From Candidatus Hydrogenedentota bacterium (GTDB lineage: Bacteria; Hydrogenedentota; Hydrogenedentia; Hydrogenedentales; GCA-2746185): a DNA stretch of 34,996 nucleotides. The DNA lies in contig CANKTP010000015.1 of NCBI GenBank assembly GCA_947486375.1, forward strand, positions 1-34,996. Reading direction: 5' to 3'. The notes beneath the pieces were generated by a model, which saw nothing but the letters and a program-made list of their open reading frames with translations, was not told where the DNA came from and did no database searches. Numbering within the stretch: the stretch's first letter is position 1; each line of letters starts with the position of its first letter. Shown piece by piece: positions 1 to 6,191 of this stretch. The translations under genes were made by a program, and so were the position numbers.

Positions 1-13
1 GTGGGGATTTTTT

Positions 14-51
14 GGTTCGGGCTTCCAGCCACGCCCGGAGCATGGCCAACC
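14..51. repeat. Small palindromic element at window edge
   Basis: A short inverted structure is visible. Outer GGTT and AACC ends flank the arms GCCACGC and GCATGGC, which pair with one G-T wobble around a CCGGA loop. It lies in the non-coding stretch before the stop of the truncated gene at 83. It looks like another small interspersed palindrome of the kind seen elsewhere in the first 4 kb, but only one copy is present in the window, so its repeat nature is inference. Confidence 0.3.
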
Positions 52-149
52 TCCCGCGACTCCGCCACCGCTGCGTCGCTCGCTACGAGCGGGCGATCGC
101 GCGAGGCCGTAGCGCCAAACAGAATCCCGACAGCACAAGGAAGAGCAAG

Positions 150-181
150 TCCCCCTTGGAAGGGGGATCAAGGGGGATGTT
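150..181. repeat. CCCCCTT/AAGGGGG palindromic repeat
   Basis: TCCCCCTT and AAGGGGGA form a perfect 8-bp inverted repeat with a 2-nt centre (150-167). It is followed by a second, partial arm, TCAAGGGGGATGT. Palindromes of this composition are common interspersed intergenic repeats in many bacterial genomes. Here the element lies inside the 3' end of the truncated gene on the minus strand and encodes the residues IPLDPPSKGD of its C-terminal tail. This indicates that it was added to the gene after the Gly-Glu tract. Confidence 0.55.
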
Positions 182-197
182 GGCCCCAGCACGACAC

Positions 198-264
198 CCT
201 TCTCCCTCTCCTTCACCTTCTCCCTCACCTTCTCCTTCGCCTTCTCCTTCGCCTTCTCCTTCGC
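198..264 (-). repeat. GGNGAR hexanucleotide repeat encoding Gly-Glu tract
   Basis: About eleven tandem hexamers of the form GGNGAR (minus strand) encode the continuous Gly-Glu run of the truncated gene. Third-position differences (GGC/GGA/GGT/GGG, GAA/GAG) mean the copies are not identical. The tract is therefore moderately old or selected at the protein level. Changes in copy number would stay in frame. Such acidic glycine tracts usually act as flexible spacers before a C-terminal membrane or sorting segment. Confidence 0.8.
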
Positions 265-1181
265 CCGGAGTCGCGCCCAAGCGCATGGTCTTGGATTCAA
301 CGACATTTTCGTGGATGTCCAACTCGACCGACTCGGGCACCTCGTACCCCGGCGCGGCCTCCGCGATGAATTCGTATTCGCCGACGTCGAGGCCGGTGAT
401 GAGGTATTCGCCTCGACCGGTGTGTTCGAGGGTTGTGCCGTCGACGGTGACTGTCGCGTCGGGAATGCGGCCGCCGGTGTCGGCGTCCTTGAGCACGATA
501 ATCGCATTGCCGGTGCCGACGCTCGGGTTCCCGAAGGTGTCGACCGTGACGGTGCGCGTCTCGGAGGCTTGGGTCTTCGCGCCGTATTGGTCGTAGGCGT
601 AGACGGTCCAGGCGTAGGTCACGCCGTCGCGGAGATCGGTGACTTGATACGCCTCGCCGGGCGACGAGAACAGGTTGTAACTCGTCTGGAGACCGTCAAG
701 CCGAATTGTCTGGATGGCCTCGTTGTCGGGGACCAGTTCGAGGGTGTAGGTGACGAAAGGTCCGTCCGTGTCCTCGCTCGGTTGCCAGTAGAACAGCGCC
801 GTCTCGTTTACCGTCGATGCGTCCGGCGGGAAGCGCAGCTCGAAGGCCGTCGGCGCGGCGTTCGCGCCCGTGGCGGGACGATACACATAACCCCGCGCGG
901 GCGTGGCGAGATCGCCGCCGAAGTTTCGCGCGAAGTACAACACCTCGTAGACCCCCGGCGCGGAGAAATCCTGGAACGCCATCTGCGCCGCGCTCCAACG
1001 GTAGGAGGCCGTGGTCTTCACCCCGTCGGGGTAGATGCGCTCGAGGTTGTTGATCTCGTATTGCTCGGACTGCACGCCGAACACGATCGAGAAATCCGGC
1101 GGTTTCACCTCGACCCACACGAGCGCTTGTTCCCCGCCGGGATTGTCCAGCACCGCGCGCAGCGCCGGGGCCTCGCGGCAT

Positions 1182-1448
1182 GTGAAGGTGGGTGGGCGGG
1201 AAATCGCCCTGAAGCGGACCACGCCCCGAAACATGGCCCTGGCGGGCCGAATCAGCGGCACGGTGTCGCAGGCCCTTCGCTGGCTCGGCAAGGAACATGT
1301 GGGCCGGGAGACCATCATCGCGCTGAGGCGGCGGCTTGCGCGCGGCGATCGGCGAGCGTTACTGGCGGACATTCGTTATGTGCCGGCATGGGTGGGGGAA
1401 ATCTTCCGGGCGGTTGCGAATGAACGGGGGGATGCGGGCAATGGATGA
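1182..1448 (+). pseudogene. 3' fragment of DUF6088-type (AbiEi-like) antitoxin gene
   Basis: About 88 residues survive from VGGREIALKR through the stop at 1446-1448. The stretch matches the C-terminal half of DUF6088 / AbiEi-like antitoxins: a basic strand (IALKRTTPR), MALAGRISGTVSQALRWLGK, a helix with RRRLARGDRRALLADIRY and the closing PAWVGEIFRAVA. Full-length family members are about 200 residues and begin with a winged-helix DNA-binding domain, which is missing here. The fragment has no start codon of its own that makes sense. Its stop overlaps the start of the next fragment (ATGGATGA), the usual coupling of antitoxin to toxin in type IV systems. The family call is by recognition of the pattern and was not tested by a search. 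Confidence 0.72.
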
Positions 1449-1517
1449 CTACCTCGCGTTGCCTCCCGGGGAGCAACGCCTGTATTGCGAACAGGCGGGC
1501 GCCGATCTTGGGCGGCC
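1441..1517 (+). pseudogene. 5' fragment of AbiEii/AbiGii-family nucleotidyltransferase toxin gene
   Basis: The frame starting at ATG 1441 reads MDDYLALPPGEQRLYCEQAG and then ADLG, the typical opening of AbiEii-like nucleotidyltransferase toxins. Intact members continue into a VEKDFWVCWTL motif and the catalytic G-S-x-x-x-D/E site. Here homology stops at about 1510 and the 57-nt hairpin repeat begins at 1518. The remaining ~85% of the toxin gene, including all catalytic residues, is absent from the window. The start overlaps the antitoxin stop, so the two fragments were once an operon. The toxin is dead; no function remains. Confidence 0.7.
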
Positions 1518-1574
1518 GGGGACAGCCAGCCACGCTTCGCCCAAACTGCCCGGCGGAGCGCGGAGGCAGTCCCC
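1518..1574 (-). repeat. 57-nt hairpin repeat, copy 1
   Basis: Read on the minus strand, the element starts GGGGACTGCCTCCG and ends GGCTGGCTGTCCCC. Between these lie the arms CGCTCCGCC and GGCGAAGCG, which pair at 8 of 9 positions around a loop containing GGCAGTTT. The same 14-nt ends and loop occur in two more copies at 3675 and 3747, with different but still complementary arms. The outer ends are also an imperfect inverted repeat. The layout resembles REP elements mobilised by REP-associated tyrosine (Y1) transposases; no such transposase is in the window. This copy sits at the truncation point of the toxin fragment. Confidence 0.85.
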
Positions 1575-1603
1575 TTGGGCTCGCCCGATGTCCTTATTTT
1601 CAT

Positions 1604-1658
1604 GGCAGACACCGCGTTTTGCCCATACTGCCACGCCGAAGGCATGGAGTCAGTCCCC
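1604..1658 (-). repeat. Degenerate relative of the 57-nt hairpin repeat
   Basis: On the minus strand this begins GGGGACTGACTCC and contains GGCAGTATGGGC, close to the start and the loop-plus-arm core of the 57-nt repeat. The other end (GGTGTCTGCC) is diverged. It may be a second sub-family of the element or a decayed copy. Together with copy 1 it fills most of the non-coding stretch between the toxin fragment and the terminator at 1680. Confidence 0.5.
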
Positions 1659-1679
1659 TGCAACTGCCGGAAATAGTAA

Positions 1680-1709
1680 CGGCCCCGGGTCGATGGGGAC
1701 CCGGGGCCG
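1680..1709 (-). terminator. Strong hairpin terminator of the minus-strand monooxygenase gene
   Basis: A perfect 12-bp GC-rich stem (CGGCCCCGGGTC pairs with GACCCGGGGCCG) encloses a 6-nt loop. It lies about 30 nt beyond the stop at 1740. On the minus strand it is followed by a T-rich stretch (TTACTATTT), as expected for intrinsic termination. Confidence 0.75.
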
Positions 1710-1739
1710 GCGTGGATTGAGGTTGTTCCGCCTCGCGGA

Positions 1740-3314
1740 TTATTTGAAGCGGGCGCCCTTGAATTGGGCCATGACGTTTTCGCCGACGGAGATGGCGCCG
1801 GTGACTTCGCCGGCGGCGGTGAGGGCGCCGTCTATCTTGAATTGGCCGAGGCCGGGGATGGTGGCCTTGCCGGTCCAGTTGTCGCCGGTCCAGACGACGG
1901 AGGTGATGTTGACCTCGCGCAACATTCCCATGAGGGCGAGGTGCCAGGTGGCGTCGCCTTGTTTGGGCAGGAGCAAGACGCTGGAGGTCTGCGGCGGGCC
2001 GTTTTCGCCCTGGTTGTCCTTGTCATCCTCGTCCTCGAGGAAGAACACCTCGTAGGCGATCTCCGGATATTTCGCGGGGAGCTCGACGCGGAGACGTCCG
2101 AGAAGTTCCTCGGCGGAGACGGGGGACGTGCCGTTGTCGACGGTGAAGTCGACGAAGCCGATCATCATCTCGTCGAAGGACTGGTTGCCGAAGGGCACGG
2201 CGCGTTTCGGGTCGGGGTTGACGGGGTTGCCCTCGGAATTGTCGAAGTGCGCGACGCAGACGATCTCGGTGCCCTTGGGCATCGCCTTGGGCTCGGCAAG
2301 CTCGTAGTTGGTCTGCCAGTTGAAGTCGTATTTGTCGACCTTGAGCAGCGTCTCTTCCTTGCCGTCAGGATACTTCGCGGTGTAGACGAAGTTCTTCCCG
2401 CGATAGTGCATGTGCGGCAACAGCCCGTGGATGTGCGCATCGTCGTTAAACTTGTACGACGACACCACCTCGTAGTTCGCATCGCCGGGGGGAATGAGGA
2501 AGCCCTGGTTGGCCACCCATAGGTTGATCATTTCTTTCTCGACCTTGTTCTCCTTGGCAAAGTAGAAGCCGACCTTGGTCTGGTCGGTCTGCTCGGAATC
2601 GACCGGGTGATAGTGCATGTCGCCCACGAGTTTCGCGCCCTTGATCAGCTTGCGGCCCGTGCCCTCGGGAAAGGTCATGGGCTCCATGCCCGCGGCCCAT
2701 GCGCCGAGCCATCCGGGCGAACCGCCCTGGGCCTCGGACAACTGGTAGATGATGACGTGGTGGACGACTTTGTTATTTCCGGGAAGGACCTCGATCGCGG
2801 TGATCCAAGTGTCCTCCGGAATGTCGACCTGTCCGCGAAGGTCGTGGAACTGATCTTCGCCGCCGCCGGGCACGGTGACGGGATCGAAGGTGACGATGGC
2901 GTCGGGCGTGCCCATCTGCCATTCGGCCGTGGGATATTCCGGCATGGGCACGGACTTGGAGGCATCGCCTTGGGGCGCGCCGGCCTTAACCCATGTATCG
3001 ATCAGTTTGACCTCGTCCTCGGAAAGGCTGCGGTCGTTCTTGAAGGTCCCGTGTTCCTTGCTCGCGTGCCACGGGGGCATCTTGCCCTCGGTCACATTCT
3101 TCTGGATGGCCTTGGCCCAGGGGCGCACCTCGTCGTAGCTGGTCAAGGCCATCGGCCCGACCTGCCCGGTCCGGTGGCAGGACACGCAGTTTTGGTTCAG
3201 TACCGCCCCGACCTCGCCGGTGTAGGTCGGCTTGGCCGACCCCGCTGAAGCCGGCAATGCGGCCACGCTTAGTCCGAGCGCCAGCATGGCGCCCGCGAAT
3301 CGCTTCGTGTTCAT
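1740..3314 (-). CDS. Exported cytochrome c / copper type II monooxygenase-like protein (524 aa)
   Basis: The protein starts with a Sec signal peptide (MNTKRFAGAMLALGLSVAAL, cleavage near ASA). A single c-type haem site, CVSCH (residues 43-47), follows, with a KMPPWH motif near 79 supplying a possible axial Met. The central and C-terminal part resembles the two-domain copper type II, ascorbate-dependent monooxygenase fold (PHM-like). Candidate copper ligands are HH 185-186, HYH 234-236, HMH 301-303, H356 and the Met pair near 383. A further ~120-residue beta-rich domain follows. The start at 3314 is chosen because GGGAGGA stands 5 nt upstream; an ATG 11 codons earlier has no such site. Substrate is unknown. 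An adjacent divergent paralogue (3914-5161) lacks the last domain. The reaction is inferred from the fold only. Confidence 0.8.
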   Translation of the reverse strand: MNTKRFAGAMLALGLSVAALPASAGSAKPTYTGEVGAVLNQNCVSCHRTGQVGPMALTSYDEVRPWAKAIQKNVTEGKMPPWHASKEHGTFKNDRSLSEDEVKLIDTWVKAGAPQGDASKSVPMPEYPTAEWQMGTPDAIVTFDPVTVPGGGEDQFHDLRGQVDIPEDTWITAIEVLPGNNKVVHHVIIYQLSEAQGGSPGWLGAWAAGMEPMTFPEGTGRKLIKGAKLVGDMHYHPVDSEQTDQTKVGFYFAKENKVEKEMINLWVANQGFLIPPGDANYEVVSSYKFNDDAHIHGLLPHMHYRGKNFVYTAKYPDGKEETLLKVDKYDFNWQTNYELAEPKAMPKGTEIVCVAHFDNSEGNPVNPDPKRAVPFGNQSFDEMMIGFVDFTVDNGTSPVSAEELLGRLRVELPAKYPEIAYEVFFLEDEDDKDNQGENGPPQTSSVLLLPKQGDATWHLALMGMLREVNITSVVWTGDNWTGKATIPGLGQFKIDGALTAAGEVTGAISVGENVMAQFKGARFK

Positions 3315-3674
3315 GTTCGTCCTCCCAGACCGTTTTTCTTCATGCATCCGCGATTAACCCCCGGCGCGCCAAGTTCGCGCCACGGAATCCCGCCCGGGGA
3401 ATCCTTACTTAAGACGCCGGAGGTGGGTATTTCGTTCAGAGCAAGCCGGATGCCAGCCTGCTTCTAGTTCATAACCCATGTTATATCATAGACTTGTTTG
3501 GAACGAATTAAGTTTCACGCTCCGATGGCGATGGCGATATCTGGCCAATTGTCGGCGGGCAAATCCAATTGTGGCGATATGCACCAGATCGGTGCGGGGT
3601 CGATGCGAGGAAAGTGCGGACAGTCAAACATGAGGTTTACGCCCGCCCATGTCGATGAAAATGTGGCGGGCTGA
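3315..3674. other. Intergenic region between divergent paralogues
   Basis: This 360-base stretch contains no credible gene. Its AT-rich island at about 3470-3515 includes TATGATATAAC on the minus strand, which could serve as a -10 box for the gene ending at 1740, but no matching -35 is convincing. The rest shows nothing recognisable. Hairpin repeats start at 3675. Confidence 0.4.
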
Positions 3675-3731
3675 GGGGACTGCCTCCGCCCGTTGCGCGG
3701 CGGTTTGCGCAATGGGTGGCTGGCTGTCCCC
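3675..3731 (+). repeat. 57-nt hairpin repeat, copy 2
   Basis: Plus-strand copy with the conserved ends GGGGACTGCCTCCG and GGCTGGCTGTCCCC. The internal arms CCCGTTGCGC and GCGCAATGGG pair fully if one G-T wobble is allowed, around GGCGGTTT. The arm sequence differs almost completely from the other two copies while keeping complementarity, which is the mark of a conserved structure. Confidence 0.88.
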
Positions 3732-3746
3732 GGTCTTCCGCCGATT

Positions 3747-3803
3747 GGGGACAGCCAGCCGCGTCCCGCCCAAACTGCCGGGCGGGACGCGGAGGCAGTC
3801 CCC
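3747..3803 (-). repeat. 57-nt hairpin repeat, copy 3 (inverted relative to copy 2)
   Basis: Minus-strand copy 15 nt beyond copy 2, in opposite orientation. Arms CGTCCCGCCC and GGGCGGGACG pair perfectly over 10 bp around GGCAGTTT. The end sequences are identical to those of copies 1 and 2. Copies 2 and 3 form an inverted pair of the BIME type, located about 110 nt upstream of the start at 3914. Confidence 0.88.
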
Positions 3804-3913
3804 GAGGCTTCCGCGATGGTTACGATTTCGTGGCAACCGGGACCGTGCCGAGCGGGTCTTGTGTTATGCTGGATTCTGTGGTCGAGCCATGTAACGAACG
3901 GGAGAATGTCACG

Positions 3914-5161
3914 ATGAAGACCAAGTCCATAGTCGCGGTATTGTCGGTCTCGGTGGCGTTGGTTCTGCCAGCATTTTCGGCGGAGACCGGTGCGGCGCCG
4001 AACAAGGGGATAACGTATTCGAAGGACGTCGCGCCGGTTATCCAGGAGCGGTGCCAGGACTGTCATCGGTCCGGCGGGATCGCGCCGTTTAGCCTGATGA
4101 ATTATCGCCAGGCGAAGGGCTGGGCGAAGATGATCCGCGAGGTGGTGCTGGATGGGCGGATGCCGCCGTGGCATGCGGACCCGAAGGTCGGCAAATGGTC
4201 GAACGACATGAGCCTGAGCCAGGCGCAGAAGGACACGCTCGTCGGCTGGATCGACGGGGGCTTGGCGAAAGGCGACGACGCGGACCTGCCGGCGCCACGC
4301 GAGTTCTACGAGGACTGGGGCATCGGGAAGCCGGACCTCGTGTTCGAGATGCCGGAGGAGGTCACCATCCCCGCGACGGGGGTGATGCCCTATGAGCATT
4401 ATGTCTTGCCGACGAATTTCGAGGAGGACACCTACGTGTCCTCGATGGAATTGAAACCGAGCAATCCCCGGGTGGTGCATCACATCATCATGTTCGTGCA
4501 GGACCCGAGCGGATCGAAAGACGCGAAGGACGCATTTCTCGGCATCGGCGGGGCCATGCTCGACGTGTTCGCGCCGGGCACGAACCCCTTTCCGTTGACG
4601 GCGGGGCAAGCGCGCAAGATTCCCAAGGGCGCGAAGTTGGTTTGGCAAGTTCACTACACGCCGACGGGCCGGGTCGAGAAGGACCGGTCGAAGTTTGGCC
4701 TGATCCTCGCCAAGGGGCCCGTGACGGAAGAAATCCGCACGGCGACCGTGATCAACACCGGATTCCGGATTCCGGCGAACGAGGCGAATTACAAAGTCGA
4801 GGCGGAGATGAATTTCCCGGACTCGGCGACGATTTATTCCTTCACGCCGCACATGCACTACCGGGGCAAGGCGATGGATTTTGTGTTGAAGTACCCCGAC
4901 GGGCGCGAGGAACTGGCCTGCTCGATCCCGCGCTACGACTTTAATTGGCAGTTGGATTATCGCCTCGCCGAGCCGCTCCGGGTGCCGAAGGGGACCACGG
5001 TGAAGGTCGTGGCCCATTTCGACAACTCGGACAAGAACCCGTACAACCCCGACCCGACCAAGTCCGTCACCTGGGGCGAGCAGACTTGGGAGGAGATGAT
5101 GATGGGCGGGATGTTCCTGTCGTGGGGATCGGGCGAGGCCCCGGCGGCCTCGACGGATTGA
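3914..5161 (+). CDS. Exported cytochrome c / copper type II monooxygenase-like protein (415 aa)
   Basis: A signal peptide (MKTKSIVAVLSVSVALVLPA, cleavage near FSA) is followed by one c-type haem motif, CQDCH (47-51), and RMPPWHA near 83. The remainder shows the same copper monooxygenase-like pattern as the divergent neighbour: VVHH (187-190), VHYT (246-249), HMHYRGK (313-319), H368 and a Met cluster at 395-397. Where the neighbour has MHYHP this protein has VHYTP, so one candidate copper ligand differs. It ends shortly after the Met cluster, without the extra C-terminal domain. The start at ATG 3914 is supported by GGGAGA about 9 nt upstream and by the signal peptide. The two genes are clearly paralogous (shared KYPDG, YDFNWQ, VAHFDNS). 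Substrate and electron partner are unknown. Confidence 0.8.
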   Translation: MKTKSIVAVLSVSVALVLPAFSAETGAAPNKGITYSKDVAPVIQERCQDCHRSGGIAPFSLMNYRQAKGWAKMIREVVLDGRMPPWHADPKVGKWSNDMSLSQAQKDTLVGWIDGGLAKGDDADLPAPREFYEDWGIGKPDLVFEMPEEVTIPATGVMPYEHYVLPTNFEEDTYVSSMELKPSNPRVVHHIIMFVQDPSGSKDAKDAFLGIGGAMLDVFAPGTNPFPLTAGQARKIPKGAKLVWQVHYTPTGRVEKDRSKFGLILAKGPVTEEIRTATVINTGFRIPANEANYKVEAEMNFPDSATIYSFTPHMHYRGKAMDFVLKYPDGREELACSIPRYDFNWQLDYRLAEPLRVPKGTTVKVVAHFDNSDKNPYNPDPTKSVTWGEQTWEEMMMGGMFLSWGSGEAPAASTD

Positions 5162-5186
5162 GCGGACACAGTGGACTGAGTGGAAA

Positions 5187-5205
5187 CCATTTCGCCTCGA
5201 AATGG
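5187..5205 (+). terminator. Possible weak terminator hairpin
   Basis: CCATTTCG and CGAAATGG form a perfect 8-bp stem with a 3-nt loop, 25 nt after the stop of the preceding gene, followed by ATTTA. The stem is AT-rich for this genome and the T run is short, so termination may be partial. The BON gene begins only 34 nt downstream. Confidence 0.45.
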
Positions 5206-5238
5206 ATTTAGCATGACGGTGCATTGGAGATCGGTCTG

Positions 5239-6171
5239 ATGAATGCGCGATGGTTGGTCGTGGCGGGCGTCATGGCCGCGGGGGCGGCGTTTGCCGATCC
5301 GGTGACCGAGGAGGTGCGCGACGCCTCGATCACGGCGCAGGTCGAGACGCAATTCCTGCTGAACGACGGCCTGAACCCGTTTAACATCAACACGACCACC
5401 TCCGACGGCATTGTCACCCTCTCGGGCAGCGTGCGCGAGCAGTCGCAGAAGGACCTTGCCGCGCAACTCGCGGACGACGTGGACGGCGTCATGGAAGTCG
5501 TGAACGGCATCACGGTCGTGCCGTCGCACGAGGGGACGCGGGAAAAACGCGGCTGGCGCGCGGTGCTGCAGGACAAGTCGACCAGCGCCATCGTGCGCAC
5601 CCGGTTGCTCTATCACCAGGAGTTCAAGGGACTGCGGATTTCGATCAAGACCATGAGCGGGATGGTGACGCTGTCCGGTGTCGTGGCGACGGAGGTCCAG
5701 AAGGCCTCCATCGAGACCGTCGCCTCGGAGACGCAGGGCGTCGACAAGGTCGTAAACCAACTCACCGTCCGCCCCAAGAACGAGGTGGACGCGGTGCAAA
5801 ACGTCGGGCGGCAGTTCTCCGACGAATGGATCGAGAAGCGCGTCGAGACCGCGATTGCGCTCAACCGCCATCTGAGCCTCCGGAAGGTCGGGGTCGAGGT
5901 GGACGACGGCATCTGTATTCTCACGGGCACGGTGGATTCGGGTCCCGAGAAGGTCTTGGCGGGTTCGCTTGCGGAGAATATCCAAGGGGTGCACGTGGTC
6001 CAGAACGATCTCGCCGTGCTGAACGAGGACATCGAGGCCCTCGGGGCGATCGAGCCGCTTGTGCCGGGAGCGTCACCGGATGCGGGGGCCGCGCCGGGCG
6101 TGCCCGAGGCGCCGTCGGAAGTGAGCAGCACGCCCTTGGAATCGCCCCCGCCCCCGCCGCGCGTCCCGTAG
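5239..6171 (+). CDS. Periplasmic protein with three BON domains (310 aa)
   Basis: After a signal peptide (MNARWLVVAGVMAAGAAFA) three BON-type repeats follow, at about residues 22-88, 105-168 and 190-254. Each has the pattern amphipathic helix, then V-x-x-x-x-G-x-V-x-L-x-G-x-V, then a V-x-G-V-x-x-V-x-N-x-L/I segment (for example DGIVTLSGSV, SGMVTLSGVV, DGICILTGTV). BON domains are known from osmotically induced and membrane-associated proteins such as OsmY and are thought to bind phospholipid or outer-membrane partners. The C-terminus is a Pro-rich tail ending in five consecutive Pro. ATG 5239 with GGAGA 8 nt upstream is preferred over TTG 5224. It may be cotranscribed with the preceding cytochrome/monooxygenase gene. 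Its specific role is unknown. Confidence 0.82.
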   Translation: MNARWLVVAGVMAAGAAFADPVTEEVRDASITAQVETQFLLNDGLNPFNINTTTSDGIVTLSGSVREQSQKDLAAQLADDVDGVMEVVNGITVVPSHEGTREKRGWRAVLQDKSTSAIVRTRLLYHQEFKGLRISIKTMSGMVTLSGVVATEVQKASIETVASETQGVDKVVNQLTVRPKNEVDAVQNVGRQFSDEWIEKRVETAIALNRHLSLRKVGVEVDDGICILTGTVDSGPEKVLAGSLAENIQGVHVVQNDLAVLNEDIEALGAIEPLVPGASPDAGAAPGVPEAPSEVSSTPLESPPPPPRVP

Positions 6172-6191
6172 CCCGGCGTCGAATCTGACGA

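Larger units (their letters stand above)
83..1181 (-). pseudogene. 5'-truncated exported protein with Fn3-like region and (Gly-Glu)n tail
   Basis: The reading frame encodes about 365 residues of an extracytoplasmic protein, but there is no credible start codon, ribosome binding site or signal peptide. The N-terminal part (from VWVEVKPPDF, followed by an aromatic-rich beta-strand pattern) resembles the beta-sandwich segments found after caspase/legumain-like peptidase domains in PVC-type bacteria. Next comes a fibronectin type III-like region (YTLELVPDN... YAWTVYAYD), then a carboxypeptidase-regulatory-like domain (ILKDADTGGRIPDATVTVDG). After it come about 12 Gly-Glu pairs and a Cys. The last ~35 residues are a hydrophobic run (LLFLVLSGFCLAL) with arginines, encoded partly by a palindromic repeat, so the native C-terminal anchor may have been replaced. 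The frame loses family resemblance at about 1180, exactly where an oppositely oriented DUF6088 fragment begins. That marks a rearrangement breakpoint that removed the 5' half. Confidence 0.65.

Noticed and set aside
198-264. Short tandem repeats considered as a CRISPR-like or minisatellite array
   Set aside because: The 6-nt units have no spacers and encode a plain Gly-Glu tract in frame; no cas genes are present.
311-1423. Plus-strand open frame opposite the truncated exported-protein gene
   Set aside because: The minus frame carries the domain pattern and the GE tract; the plus frame is its shadow, apart from the separate DUF6088 fragment in another frame from 1182.
3515-5224. Open frame of about 569 codons on the minus strand opposite the plus-strand monooxygenase gene
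   Set aside because: It is a shadow of the real gene at 3914-5161, rich in Arg and His with no family pattern, and it runs through the hairpin repeats.
6172-6191. 20-nt gap between the convergent BON and VCBS genes examined for a bidirectional terminator
   Set aside because: There is no inverted repeat of useful length in the gap.
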